From Parasedimentitalea marina (GTDB taxonomy: Bacteria; Pseudomonadota; Alphaproteobacteria; Rhodobacterales; Rhodobacteraceae), in NCBI RefSeq assembly GCF_004006175.1, contig NZ_CP033219.1:1612001-1676000 (forward strand): a DNA stretch of 64,000 nt. Direction: 5' to 3'. Position numbers and translations under genes: made by a program. This document shows, piece after piece, positions 27,013 through 35,857 of this stretch (the stretch's first letter is position 1; every line of letters begins with the position of its first letter). The notes under the pieces are model-generated. The model searched no databases. It was not told where the DNA came from and saw only the letters and a program-made list of their open reading frames with translations.

Positions 27013-27090
27013 CAGGGGGCGCTGCCCCCTCTTGGCCTGGTCGGCCAATTCACCCCCGGGATATTTCTGGCCAGATGAAGAGATCCGAAG
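27013..27090. repeat. Intergenic GC-rich repeat, copy 2
   Basis: AGGGGGC-GCT-GCCCCCT hairpin, then CCCCCGGGATATTTCTGG and CCAGATGAAGAGATCCG. It matches the block order of the copy at 10424-10475, with about 25 bp of extra sequence between hairpin and conserved tail. It lies between the TRAP terminator and the VOC gene. Confidence 0.6.
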
Positions 27091-27118
27091 AGTGCAAGTT
27101 GCCGCTGCAGGAGTACAG

Positions 27119-27475
27119 TTACGACAATTGCAGAAGGTCCCAGCGGTTGCCGAAGGGGTCTTGCCAGACGGCGACGGTGCCATACGGCTCATAGCGAGGG
27201 GCTTCCTCGAACTGGACGCCTTTGGCCAACATGGCCGCATGGTCGCGGGTAAAATTATCCGTTTGCAGAAACAATCCGACCCGGCCGCCAAACTGATTGC
27301 CGATGGCGGCACTTTGCCGATCACCTGTGGCGCGGGCCAGGATCAGGCTTCCTTGGCTGGCGCCGGGCGGCATGATGCGAACCCAACGTTTATGCCCTTG
27401 GTCGATGTCTTCGATCAGTTGAAAGCCCAAAACTCCGCAATAGAAGTTAATCGCTGCGTCGTAGTCCGGGATCAC
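27119..27475 (-). CDS. VOC-superfamily (glyoxalase/bleomycin-resistance fold) protein
   Basis: A 118-residue single-domain VOC protein: two beta-alpha-beta-beta-beta modules with AINFYCGVLGFQLIEDI, GRVGLFLQTDNFTRDHAAML and a C-terminal WQDPFGNRWDLLQ strand. Metal ligands are not unambiguous, so enzymatic or binding function is undetermined. The protein-like sequence LHAFSL continues upstream in frame with no ATG, GTG or TTG before it. The true start may therefore be a rare codon near 27496, or GTG at 27475 as given. It follows bpt closely in the same direction. Confidence 0.75.
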   Translation of the reverse strand: MIPDYDAAINFYCGVLGFQLIEDIDQGHKRWVRIMPPGASQGSLILARATGDRQSAAIGNQFGGRVGLFLQTDNFTRDHAAMLAKGVQFEEAPRYEPYGTVAVWQDPFGNRWDLLQLS

Positions 27476-27501
27476 CAGTGAAAAGGCATGAAGCTGCTGT
27501 A

Positions 27502-28323
27502 TTATCGGATCTGCAGACGTCGATCGGGCAGATTGATATTGGCAACCTGTTCGGCGATGGGGTCAGTTGAGAGCGGGTGAAGACCTGCCTCGAAGGCTTT
27601 TGCGTCCTGCATGGGCTGCCAACCACCGCCATTATAAATCTCAAGCCCGGTAAAACTGGCCTTGTATCCCATCTTGGGGCTGCCCGGCACCCAATAGCCG
27701 AGATAGACATAGGGCAGTCCTGCCTCGCGGGCGATATCGATGTGATCCAGGATCATATAGGTGCCGAGCGAGTTTTTGGGCAAGTCGGGGGTGTAGAAGG
27801 AATACACCATGCTAAGCCCGTCCTCGAGCACATCGGTGAGAGAAACAGCCGTAAGTTGGTTCTGCTCGGTTTCATTGTATTCTACCACACGGCTGCGGAT
27901 CGGGGTTTCCTCGATCATGGCGGCAAATTCGAACACATCCATATCGGCCATACCGCCATCTGCGTGGCGACTGTCGAGATAGCGGCGAAACAATGCGTAT
28001 TGGTCTTCTGTTGCCCAAGGCGAGGTCGCACGGCGTTCCAGCGTAGTATTGCGTCGCAAGGTGCGTTTCTGACCGCGCGATGGGACGAAGTCCGAGACTT
28101 TGATCCGGGCCGATAGACAGGCGGAACAGTCAGCACAGGATGGTCGGTACAACACGTTCTGCGAGCGTCTGAAACCCTGTTGCGACAGGCTGTTGTTCAG
28201 TTGCTCAGCTTCGTCTCCTTGCAGAGCAGTAAACAGTTTTCGCTCCATCCGGTCCGCCAGATAGGGACAGGGTTGCGGAGCAGTCACATAGAACTGCGGA
28301 GCAATCGGGAGCGTATGGCGCAT
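27502..28323 (-). CDS. bpt: Aspartate/glutamate leucyltransferase
   Basis: A 273-residue aminoacyl-tRNA protein transferase of the bacterial Bpt/ATE class. It attaches leucine to N-terminal Asp or Glu of proteins and feeds them to ClpS-ClpAP (N-degron pathway). The N-terminal domain has [14 protein letters not shown] and the CxxC pair in [13 protein letters not shown]. The C-terminal GNAT-like domain has [20 protein letters not shown] and [18 protein letters not shown] at 28323 starts [12 protein letters not shown], as in relatives. It heads the gene pair with the VOC protein and follows the RDD gene on the same strand. Confidence 0.94.
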   Translation of the reverse strand: MRHTLPIAPQFYVTAPQPCPYLADRMERKLFTALQGDEAEQLNNSLSQQGFRRSQNVLYRPSCADCSACLSARIKVSDFVPSRGQKRTLRRNTTLERRATSPWATEDQYALFRRYLDSRHADGGMADMDVFEFAAMIEETPIRSRVVEYNETEQNQLTAVSLTDVLEDGLSMVYSFYTPDLPKNSLGTYMILDHIDIAREAGLPYVYLGYWVPGSPKMGYKASFTGLEIYNGGGWQPMQDAKAFEAGLHPLSTDPIAEQVANINLPDRRLQIR

Positions 28324-28407
28324 GAAATTCCAGGATGATGACGTGACATTTATCCGAATGATAACAACCCATGCGGACTGCGCCAAGAGCGGATCTGAGA
28401 AATGGTT

Positions 28408-28839
28408 TCAGACTCGTCTATTCAACGCCACAGTACCAAGGCAGGCATCGGTCAGCCCCTGTCCTCGAGACGAGGTCAGCATCATAATCACCGAGATGAC
28501 CTGCAATACCGGTATCATCAGCGAGAACGAGTAACCGGCAGTGTGGAAAACGGCCAGACGGAGGTCGAATTTTTGACCGGAGAGAGTTCGTAACTCAATT
28601 CCGGCAAAGCTCATGCCCCAGGTCGCTGACCCGTTGGCGATGGTGACCACACGGTATGCAAAGCCAAGGACAATAAAGAGCAGCGGCCAGAAAAAGAAAC
28701 CGATGAACACGGTCATCACCGACACAGCAAAACACAAAGCGGCGATTATGACGCTATCAATCACCCAGGCCAACAGGCGTTTACTGGCCACCGCCTGATA
28801 GAACTGCGGTTGATAATCTGGGTCGGGCAGGGCGGTCAT
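28408..28839 (-). CDS. RDD-family membrane protein
   Basis: A 143-residue protein with the RDD signature near the N-terminus (ASKRLLAWVIDSVIIAALCF, where a conserved Arg and Asp flank the first helix) and about three transmembrane helices (PLLFIVLGFAYRVVTIA; YSFSLMIPVLQVISVIMML). RDD proteins are of uncertain function; some have Na+/H+ antiport activity. ATG at 28839 has GAGGA upstream. It lies between the DUF2852 gene and bpt, all on the minus strand. Confidence 0.85.
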   Translation of the reverse strand: MTALPDPDYQPQFYQAVASKRLLAWVIDSVIIAALCFAVSVMTVFIGFFFWPLLFIVLGFAYRVVTIANGSATWGMSFAGIELRTLSGQKFDLRLAVFHTAGYSFSLMIPVLQVISVIMMLTSSRGQGLTDACLGTVALNRRV

Positions 28840-28927
28840 GGCAATTGGGTCCTCGCAATGTAAAATCCCTGCCCGGACATGGGCAGGGGGACTGGCCCGG
28901 GTCACTGACCCGCGGAGAGCTTTAAAA

Positions 28928-29356
28928 TCAGGATTCTTTGGCGGCGCCGTCAGCACCGGCCGCCTTGGCGCGATCATCCATGAAATCGTCAAATTCGGCC
29001 TTATCTTTGGCGTCACGCAGGCGCTGCAGGAAGCTCTCGAAATCGCTTTGTTCTTGTTCCAGGCGGCGCAGGGTGTCATGTTTATAAGCGTCAAAAGCAC
29101 TGTTGCCAGTCGAAGACATCGAATGGCGGGACCAAGCTTTGCCACGGCTGCGTGTACGGCATGAGGATGCGAACATTTTTTTGCTCCAGATCATGTAAAA
29201 CAAAAGGGCCAGGCCGACTGGCCAGAAAAACACAAAGCCAAGAACCATGGCGGCGATCCAGGCGCCTTTGCCTTTATCATCCAACCAGGACTCGCCACGG
29301 GAAAACCATCCCTGATCGCTCGTCGGAGGGGCAACGGTTTCGGTGTAGGTGGTCAT
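28928..29356 (-). CDS. DUF2852-family small membrane protein
   Basis: A 142-residue protein with one or two hydrophobic segments (GAWIAAMVLGFVFFWPVGLALLFYMIW, about residues 31-57), a basic stretch, and a C-terminal coiled-coil-like, highly charged region (about residues 88-130, DTLRRLEQEQSDFESFLQRL). This is the DUF2852 layout common in alphaproteobacteria; function unknown. GGGAGACA lies upstream of the ATG. Confidence 0.85.
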   Translation of the reverse strand: MTTYTETVAPPTSDQGWFSRGESWLDDKGKGAWIAAMVLGFVFFWPVGLALLFYMIWSKKMFASSCRTRSRGKAWSRHSMSSTGNSAFDAYKHDTLRRLEQEQSDFESFLQRLRDAKDKAEFDDFMDDRAKAAGADGAAKES

Positions 29357-29466
29357 TTAATGTCTCCCTGAGTTTGAGTGAATGTAAATTCCTTTCACAT
29401 TATGCTATATCGGAACTCGGTGGTTGCATTGCAAGTGCCATGTAAATCTTTTTTACATTGAGTGTG

Positions 29467-29584
29467 GCCGGACAGACTTTCTTGCACGGATGGACAGAGA
29501 AAGTTGCAGCAACTCGTTTTTGGTGTAGCCGGACAGACTTTCTTGCATGGATGGACAGAGATAGTTGCAGCAACTCGTTTTTGG
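29467..29584. repeat. Two tandem copies of a 57-bp repeat
   Basis: Copies at 29467-29523 and 29528-29584 (period 61) differ at only two positions. Each begins GCCGGACAGACTTTCTTGCA and contains the palindrome AGTTGC-A-GCAACT. A degenerate third copy lies at about 29857-29898, on the far side of the small gene 29619-29810. There the block GGACAGAGGTTATTGCAGTA keeps the stem idea with changed bases. Confidence 0.8.
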
Positions 29585-29618
29585 ATTTGAGGTAATCTAG
29601 CGCGGTATTTCGCGCCTG

Positions 29619-29810
29619 TCATTCCCGGCTTTCAGCGACTATCAATTTGGCCCAGTCTTCGGTGCTGAGTGCGGCTTGCAGTACCGCATCTACTTCCGGC
29701 AAATAGGAAATCCACATAGGGGACCCATCCATCTTGACGTCGGGCGGATTACCTTGAAACTCGCAGAGCGCTCGCGCAGCTCGTTCCCGAGCAGGTTTTG
29801 GTTTACGCAT
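29619..29810 (-). CDS. Small hypothetical protein
   Basis: A 63-residue protein with a basic N-terminus (MRKPKPARERAARALCEFQG) and a C-terminal helix (AVLQAALSTEDWAKLIVAE). I do not recognise it. AAGGGAGG lies five bases before the ATG at 29810 and two bases before an adjacent ATG at 29813, so the later start is preferred. It is flanked on both sides by copies of the 57-bp repeat. It could be part of a small mobile or regulatory cassette, but nothing in the protein shows this. Confidence 0.65.
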   Translation of the reverse strand: MRKPKPARERAARALCEFQGNPPDVKMDGSPMWISYLPEVDAVLQAALSTEDWAKLIVAESRE

Positions 29811-30029
29811 CATCGCCTCCCTTTTGAGTGACCTTAGCCGATTTGGATGCCTTGGGGACGGACGTTTTGGGACAGAGGTTATTGCAGTAACTGAACGGGC
29901 AGGGGCTCAAACCCTTCAAATTGTCTGTTTGACCGCGTCTTTAAACAGCCTTTAAACGGTCTTTGAACGCCGTTGTCGCGAAACGTCAAAGACGAGCTGA
30001 AGCATTGAATGGGAGGCCAGGGGGCAATC

Positions 30030-30392
30030 TCAGCGGGCAGCGTCCTTGTTCGCGTCAGCCCTCAGCCAATTGCGAACTGCCACATCGGTCACACAGAGTT
30101 TGCGTGCGATCTGAACCGTCAACAAACCCTGGGCTTTATACGCGAGGGTCCGCCACTTTTTGGCCAGTGGGACGCGAGGTTGCAACCGGTGAGATATTTC
30201 CGTCAACGCCTTGGCCTTGTCATATCCCACCACAGCAACGACGCTGGAGCGGGTTCCGGGGTTGCCTGCAATATAGATTTCGGTGCCACCGAAGGCCTCC
30301 AAAAAGCGGAGAGTGTCGTCCAGGCCCAGGATCTCGAAGTAGGGTTCGACCTGGGCGGTTGGTTTTGGATGGGGCAGGTCAGGAGGGGTCAC
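30030..30392 (-). CDS. Orphan Mor/C-like phage transcription activator
   Basis: A 120-residue protein with the pattern FGGTEIYIAGNPGTRSSVVA followed by a C-terminal helix-turn-helix (TVQIARKLCVTDVAVRNWLR). This is the Gly-Gly-x-Glu-Ile-Tyr-Ile plus HTH arrangement seen in the Mor/C-like proteins of the Mu-like element at 46-47 kb. The start is a GTG with AAGG upstream. No other phage genes are adjacent, so it looks like the remnant of a second Mu-like insertion or a captured regulator. Target promoters are unknown. Confidence 0.65.
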   Translation of the reverse strand: MTPPDLPHPKPTAQVEPYFEILGLDDTLRFLEAFGGTEIYIAGNPGTRSSVVAVVGYDKAKALTEISHRLQPRVPLAKKWRTLAYKAQGLLTVQIARKLCVTDVAVRNWLRADANKDAAR

Positions 30393-31226
30393 CGCGTGGC
30401 CTTATCAAGTGTTCAAGGTCACGGTACTCACGGGAGAAAGTGTGTAGCAGCCCAGCCACTGCCGCCTTGTCATCGGACAAGACCTAGGCATTCAGCTAGA
30501 TAAAAGGTGGTCAGTGGAACAGCGACCATACTGCCATATTTGCAGCGGTGCTAAACCGCAGACACCCACAGCTATTTGCGGGAGCTGCGTCGTAAAACGG
30601 AGTATAGCGCTTACCTTCCGGGATGTTCAGGCTTCGCTCCAAAAGCCAGCTTTAGTTTGGCATACCGGATCAGGGTGGTTGCTTGCGCGGTGCAAATGGC
30701 GGGCCGTCGGTCTGTTCCATCTCGCCTGCGGACCTTGCCGTCATTACTGTTGTTGATCCAACTGGAGTAACGGTCCAAAGCCGCCATCTATGCCAAACTC
30801 GTCTAACGGCCGGTTCCAGCCCTTCTACGACATTCGTGCCGGGTGCAGCATGAGGCGGCATATAGGGTAATAAGGGCGGAAAGAGGAAGATCGCTGCTAA
30901 AGGAGCGAACGGCTGCCTTGTTGACAGAATTGCCGTTCTTTTCAGTTGCAGCGCAGGTGCCAATGAGAAGTGGAAAGTCGCAGAAAGCGGAAGTCAGTTG
31001 AGCAGAAGCTGATCGAAATAGCCCTCGTTTCTCTTGTCCGTCCGTACCATTTCACAAATATCGTTCAGGTGTCTTTTCCATGTTGAGTGCTGTAGTCGAC
31101 CTGTTCGGTTGCTGTTGAAATTACTTCTCACCGAAAGCATCATTCATTTTCGTATATTCTGAACGTCATTTGCAAGGTTTGCAAGCCTGCTATTCCCTCA
31201 TTATTATGGGATCAAAAAAGTAAGTG
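30393..31226. other. Gene-free region with dispersed repeat
   Basis: About 830 bp with no credible gene. It contains the 23-bp block CGTCTAACGGCCGGTTCCAG plus CCC (30800-30822), repeated with one mismatch at 61781-61803. It looks like decayed intergenic DNA with dispersed repeats. A 97-codon minus-strand frame here has low-complexity, repeat-derived sequence and no ribosome site. Confidence 0.5.
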
Positions 31227-31619
31227 TCAGGAAACGTTCAGCACTTTGCAAACCAGTTCGGAACTGAACTCGGATTTTGTCACAACACACCTGACCCCGG
31301 CGGTACTGGCTTTGTCCCACATAAATGGTGATGGCCAATCCGAGGCGATGATGACGGGAATCTTTGCAAGCCTAGGATAGCGTACCAGTTCCAATGCGAA
31401 ATCCGCGCCTTTTCCATCCGGAAGAGAGTTGTCCAGAATGATCAATGAAACTGGACCATCCATCAACGACTCTCGTGCAGCCTGCAGAGTACCTACTATC
31501 CGTACTTTCATGTTTTCCACTGCCTTTTTGGCAGTACGATACATCATTTCCTGATCAAACGAACTGTCATCGACAATCAGACAATGAAGGATGGGATCAC
31601 CGAACTTTGTGCGTGCCAC
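31227..31619 (-). CDS. Single-domain response regulator receiver protein
   Basis: A 130-residue receiver with no output domain. The acidic pair lies in CLIVDDSSFDQEM, the phosphoacceptor Asp in SLIILDNSLPDGKGADF, and the lysine in VVTKSEFSSE. The switch Ser/Thr is replaced in VIIASDWPSP. GTG at 31619 follows GGGAGCAAG; an upstream ATG adds 16 residues without support. It is the leftmost of four receivers near two histidine kinases and probably acts by protein contact or as a phosphate sink. Confidence 0.85.
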   Translation of the reverse strand: MARTKFGDPILHCLIVDDSSFDQEMMYRTAKKAVENMKVRIVGTLQAARESLMDGPVSLIILDNSLPDGKGADFALELVRYPRLAKIPVIIASDWPSPFMWDKASTAGVRCVVTKSEFSSELVCKVLNVS

Positions 31620-31818
31620 GTTCTTGCTCCCTTTGTTGCAACGGATAAACCCTAGCGTGTTCTCCAAGATTCACAGACGATTGCAGAGTTTCGGGCCGCC
31701 AAGTTAAGAAATGCTTAAAGTTAAAATAGCGCAAAAAGATTCATCAATCCTTAGGATCGTATTAACTTCGATACATCTAGCATCAATTTCGGGTGAATTC
31801 TGAGCTGAGAGGTAAAAG

Positions 31819-32667
31819 ATGTCTTTAACTGCAACGAAGTTGGAGAATGTTGGTCTAATAAGTGCGTTGGTTATAGATGACAACGCGTTCGACCGGCGTC
31901 GGTTGATGCGTATTGCTGATCAGACTGGCCTTGATTTCCTAATTCACGAAGCCGCCGAACCAGAAGAATTCGGCCGTGCGCTGGACCAAGATAAGTATGA
32001 CGTGATCTTTGTCGACCTGAGCCTTCCCGGGGTCAGCGGTTTGAACTTGTTGCCAGTTGTTCGCAACCACTCGGTCAACAGTAATGCTGCAATGATCATG
32101 ATTGCGGGTGATGGCCAGGCTGAAGTCGCTTTAGAGGCCGTTCGGTCCGGGTTCGCTGACTATATTGAAAAAGACAGGCTCTCGACGGCGTCTCTGGAAC
32201 GGGCAACCCTGAATGCGTTGCAAAAAAGGACGCTTTCGAATGTTGCGCATAAGGCCGAGGCAGACACTAAGTCGATGGAAGCACTGCTGAAGAAATTCTC
32301 GGAAGCATGCAGCCAGGAAATGCGCCCGATGTTGACACGTATGATGCGCCATGTACGTCAATTGCGCGCTGAAAACCCGGAAGGCTGTATATCATCAACA
32401 AACATGACGCAGATCGAGAATACCTGCGCGCGAATGGATGAATTCCTCCAAGATCTGGCTTCCCTTGCGGATGAGGGCAACTTGTCCAGTGTCTTGAGCA
32501 ACACTACACCCGTACAAACTGTGGCTCTTCGTCAGATCCCGCCGGATGTAGAGGTTGCACTCGATCACAAAGAAATAATTCGCCCTAAGGCCTCAGGTCA
32601 CACAAAAGGTTGGGATTTAGTTCAACAATCTAAAAAACGCCCCTCCTTGTTTCGTCGAAAGACCTAA
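31819..32667 (+). CDS. Receiver protein with a degenerate DHp-like C-terminal domain
   Basis: A 282-residue protein. The receiver (residues about 14-125) has Asp20-Asp21, phosphoacceptor Asp66 in VIFVDLSLPGVSG and Lys118 in YIEKDR, but an alanine at the switch position (MIAGDG). Residues about 155-220 form two helices (FSEACSQEMRPMLTRMMRHV ... RMDEFLQDLASLADEG). Their order matches the dimerisation/phosphotransfer helices of the neighbouring kinases, but with Gln166 where those have the phosphorylated His. No ATPase domain follows. GAGAGGT upstream supports the ATG. A regulatory dimerisation partner is inferred. Confidence 0.8.
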   Translation: MSLTATKLENVGLISALVIDDNAFDRRRLMRIADQTGLDFLIHEAAEPEEFGRALDQDKYDVIFVDLSLPGVSGLNLLPVVRNHSVNSNAAMIMIAGDGQAEVALEAVRSGFADYIEKDRLSTASLERATLNALQKRTLSNVAHKAEADTKSMEALLKKFSEACSQEMRPMLTRMMRHVRQLRAENPEGCISSTNMTQIENTCARMDEFLQDLASLADEGNLSSVLSNTTPVQTVALRQIPPDVEVALDHKEIIRPKASGHTKGWDLVQQSKKRPSLFRRKT

Positions 32668-32729
32668 CAGAGACATTCTATCTAGCGTGACTGAAAACAA
32701 TCCGTCCTGCTTCCACCTGCGCGCTCGAC

Positions 32730-32763
32730 CATAGAAGTTCAAAACTTTCTATGATGTGTTTTT
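32730..32763 (+). terminator. Possible terminator after the receiver gene
   Basis: CATAGAA pairs with TTCTATG (inner GTT/AAC extends the stem past one bulge). ATGTGTTTTT follows. It sits between convergent receiver genes. Confidence 0.4.
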
Positions 32764-32783
32764 GGGTGAATTAATCCCGGATA

Positions 32784-33167
32784 TTAGCCGCCGCGCGAGT
32801 TCAAGCCAATAGTCTGGTTCAGTATCTTCAGGGTAACTGAACCTTTCCCAAAGCAGGCGGTCGCACCGCGCTGCAAAGCTTCATTATTGACTGTTTGGTC
32901 ATCTGACCCTGATAAGAAAACGACGTTAGATGTGTTGGCGAAGCGATCGACCAAATCTACTCCTTCACCGTCCGGCAATCGGGAATCCAGAAAAACACAG
33001 TCAAAAACACGGCCTTCCTTTAGATGTTGAAGCGCCGAGGACAGGTCTGTTGCTTCAACAATCTCCACCTGCGCATCGGCCCTGCGCAGAAGACGGCGCA
33101 GATATTCCCGGTCAACGTCGTCATCATCGACAATCAACATACGCGGGTTCTGGCTAGCACCTGTCAT
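32784..33167 (-). CDS. Single-domain response regulator receiver protein
   Basis: A 127-residue CheY-like protein: acidic cluster in MLIVDDDDVDREYL, phosphoacceptor Asp61 in CVFLDSRLPDGEG, Ser at the switch (VVFLSGSDD), Lys in ACFGKGSVT. Its ATG overlaps the stop of the upstream receiver gene (ATGA), so the two are translationally coupled. It is the third gene of the kinase operon. No output domain is present. Confidence 0.88.
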   Translation of the reverse strand: MTGASQNPRMLIVDDDDVDREYLRRLLRRADAQVEIVEATDLSSALQHLKEGRVFDCVFLDSRLPDGEGVDLVDRFANTSNVVFLSGSDDQTVNNEALQRGATACFGKGSVTLKILNQTIGLNSRGG

Positions 33168-33589
33168 GTCGGCAACGTAACTGTAGTCCAGTAACACTTG
33201 AGCAGGTCGATGGCTTTTGTAAAGGATGGGCCCACTTCGGATTTGACGATATATCCGGCAATATTTTTTTCGTAGGACCGCGTACGGTCAACATCAGCTT
33301 TTGACGTTGTCAGGACGAAAACGATTGAATCCCGCAGATTTTCATCATTTCTAAGCTCTTCAAGGAAATCAAAGCCGTTCATCCGCGGCATGTTCAGATC
33401 AAGCAGCACAATGAAGGGTTTGCGGAAGGCATCATTGCCGTTTTCCCGTAAAATTGACAAGGCCTGGAAGCCATCTTCGGCGACAGTGATGTCATTGCCG
33501 ATCCGGCTTTTCTTGAAACCCCGGATCACCATCTCGGCGTCGACGTCGTCGTCATCGACCAAAAGAATTTTAATGTCGTTCATGTCCAT
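33164..33589 (-). CDS. Rcp1-like single-domain response regulator
   Basis: A 141-residue receiver of the Rcp1 type often partnered with phytochrome-like kinases. It has the acidic cluster in ILLVDDDDVDAEMV, phosphoacceptor in FIVLLDLNMPRMNGFDFL, Thr-Thr switch in VFVLTTSKAD and Lys in YIVKSEVGPS. The start is at 33589 (or 33583, two codons later). The kinase gene's stop lies one base upstream of its start, which marks it as the direct partner of that kinase. Confidence 0.9.
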   Translation of the reverse strand: MDMNDIKILLVDDDDVDAEMVIRGFKKSRIGNDITVAEDGFQALSILRENGNDAFRKPFIVLLDLNMPRMNGFDFLEELRNDENLRDSIVFVLTTSKADVDRTRSYEKNIAGYIVKSEVGPSFTKAIDLLKCYWTTVTLPT

Positions 33590-33590
33590 T

Positions 33591-35453
33591 TTATCCCTCC
33601 AATGTGGGCCATTTTTTAGCCCAGGTGAAACTCATCGTCGTTCCTCGTTTTCCAACTTCCGAGTGAACATTGATAACGCCGCCCGCCGCAGCAACGGTCC
33701 GTGCGACAAGGGCGAGGCCAATGCCACTGGTGTCGACCTTGGAACGTGGTGACAGCGTCTGAAACGCCTCAAAAATCCGTTTGTGATGTGAAGGGTCGAT
33801 GCCGGGGCCATCATCTGTGACCTGAAACTTGAACTCCGCCCCCAGATCTTCGGAAGATACCGAGATCGTTCCCGCATCCCTATCATGGTGCTTTACAGCA
33901 TTGCTGATCAAATTGTTGAGGACGGTCTGCAGTGCCGGTTTAGATGTGGCGAAGTTTGGCATCTTGTCCCCGATATTTATCGAGAACCCCTCAGGCGGAG
34001 CCAGGTACTCGGCTATTTCCTGGCACATGGAGCGGGAATCCACCGAAGTTTCTACGATTTCCATTCGACCCAACTTTGAATATTCAAGCAATCCGTCCAG
34101 CAGATTTTCCAGCCTGTTGACCCTAACGCGTAGCCTTTCGGCATTATGCTTGGACTCTTCGCTTAGATGGCTCTCTTCATCCTCAACAATCCAGGAAACT
34201 AGATTATCTATTCCGCGCAATGGCGCCTTGAGGTCATGAGACGCAATGAAGGTGAAGGATTCCAAGTCTTCGTTGGAACGCTGCAATTTTCTTAATATCT
34301 GACCGCGCTGGTGATTGACGGCAACCAATTCGGCAGTCCGCGTTTCTACCAACGTATCAGCGTAGAGTTTCCGGCCATGCACAACGTTGAAATAGAGAGC
34401 AGCCAATCCGGTAATGAACAATCCCAGAACCATAACCAACCAAGGTGTCATTGGTGCTTTGGCAAATATCGAACCTGAAGAGGGAACCGAAACCATCCGC
34501 CACTCACGCCCCGAGAAATCAATGTCTGTTACATATCGAAGATCAGATGGGATACTATCGTCGCTCTCAAATTCGGAACCCTTCGGGTATAGCAGCTGTT
34601 GTCCAGGATCCGCAGTTTTGTCGAAGATGAACATGTTTATATCGGAGATGTCAGTGCGCGCCATCGCTGACGCTGAGGCTACCAAATCACCCATTCGATA
34701 CACGCCCAGACCGAACCCTCTCAGTAAATCTTTTCGGCTTTGTGCGTTGGTCGGGACAGAACCTTCATCGTAAATTGGTATGAAAATCAAAAAACCAAAT
34801 TGTTCGCCAGTTTCCTGTACCAATGTGATCCGGGCTGAAGCAACTTCTGCACCGCTACTGAGGGCCTGGTGAAGAGCTTCCAGGCGAGTTGAACTTGAAC
34901 CAAGGTCAAACCCAACAGCCCTTTCATTTCCGGCAATCGGTTCGACATAGTATACAGGGTAGTACTCATCTCTCTCCTCAGCAGGAACAATGACACCCTG
35001 ACTTGAGCGTTCCGTAAACTGGAATTCCGGTAACCCGTCTTGTCTGGCAAGATTACTGTATGCTGTTCTCTCGGCATGTGGGACGCGAGGAATCCATTCC
35101 AAGGCCTGAATGTGGCTATCCACGTCCAATGCTTCGATAAAGGAGCCAAATTCGGCGCGACTAACATGATCAGAAGCGTCAAATAGCCCTCGAATTGATC
35201 GCAACGCGGCTGCACTGGCTTCAATTTCCGAATGCAGTGCCTGACTTTGCTCTTGGGCCAGGCGGTAAAAATGTTCATCCCGGTTTTGTCTTTCCAGGCT
35301 GGACACTTCAAAAAAGGCACCGATAGATGCAACCAGCCCTAAGACGCATATCAAAACGATCGGGTAGACATGTTGCCGGGAGTACCCCTTGGCACCCTTC
35401 TTTTCGGCAGCCTGTGGTTGGGCCAGTTGGATCGGAGGGATATGTGCCGTCAT
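33591..35453 (-). CDS. CHASE-domain sensor histidine kinase
   Basis: A 620-residue membrane kinase. Transmembrane helices at about 31-50 and 336-356 bracket a periplasmic CHASE domain (about 75-310; IQALEWIPRVPHAERTAY, YYPVYYVEPIAGNERAVG), a sensor for small ligands. The HisKA domain has His406 in FIASHDLKAPLRGIDN. The HATPase domain has NNLISNAVKHHD, VTDDGPGIDPSHHKRIFEAF and GIGLALVA. The kinase half resembles phytochrome-type kinases that signal to Rcp1-like receivers, fitting the two receiver genes directly downstream. Confidence 0.92.
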   Translation of the reverse strand: MTAHIPPIQLAQPQAAEKKGAKGYSRQHVYPIVLICVLGLVASIGAFFEVSSLERQNRDEHFYRLAQEQSQALHSEIEASAAALRSIRGLFDASDHVSRAEFGSFIEALDVDSHIQALEWIPRVPHAERTAYSNLARQDGLPEFQFTERSSQGVIVPAEERDEYYPVYYVEPIAGNERAVGFDLGSSSTRLEALHQALSSGAEVASARITLVQETGEQFGFLIFIPIYDEGSVPTNAQSRKDLLRGFGLGVYRMGDLVASASAMARTDISDINMFIFDKTADPGQQLLYPKGSEFESDDSIPSDLRYVTDIDFSGREWRMVSVPSSGSIFAKAPMTPWLVMVLGLFITGLAALYFNVVHGRKLYADTLVETRTAELVAVNHQRGQILRKLQRSNEDLESFTFIASHDLKAPLRGIDNLVSWIVEDEESHLSEESKHNAERLRVRVNRLENLLDGLLEYSKLGRMEIVETSVDSRSMCQEIAEYLAPPEGFSINIGDKMPNFATSKPALQTVLNNLISNAVKHHDRDAGTISVSSEDLGAEFKFQVTDDGPGIDPSHHKRIFEAFQTLSPRSKVDTSGIGLALVARTVAAAGGVINVHSEVGKRGTTMSFTWAKKWPTLEG

Positions 35454-35857
35454 CTACTTTCCTGTTCGTTTTGAAGTTGGATGTCGGCAAATATGGAAAT
35501 TGCGACCGGTCCCTTGTTTCAGGGATAAATTAAGCACAGCTTAAACTAAGAGTAATTTTATCAAAAATTTGGGTACTTTCGGTGCCGAAAAGCGGGAAAT
35601 GGTGCTCCCCAATATCCAAATTTGTAATATTTGTCGTTGAGCACACCAGTTTTTGACCGCCCGCCTGAAAATCCTGCGACAAAAACTTAAACGTAAATTC
35701 AGGCCGGTGATCAGCCACAATATGTCTCGTTGTCAGCACTGTCTATGACCTGTGCAGGCCTTTGCTAACGCAAGCTTCATGAATGTCTGGTCATATTTGG
35801 CATCTGGCTATTTACCCAAATGGGAGACATCCCAATGTTGAGAGCGATGAGGATGAC
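35454..35857. other. Intergenic region between divergent kinase genes
   Basis: About 400 bp holding both promoters. It contains the 16-mer GCCTTTGCTAACGCAA (35758-35773), repeated exactly at 61905-61920 in another gene-free region. Nothing else was recognised. Confidence 0.45.

Noticed and set aside
29467..29584. CRISPR array
   Set aside because: Only two 57-bp units separated by a 4-bp gap; no unique spacers of CRISPR length and no cas genes in the window.
30670..30963. 97-codon minus-strand open frame
   Set aside because: Proline-rich low-complexity translation over a dispersed repeat; no ribosome site or recognisable domain.
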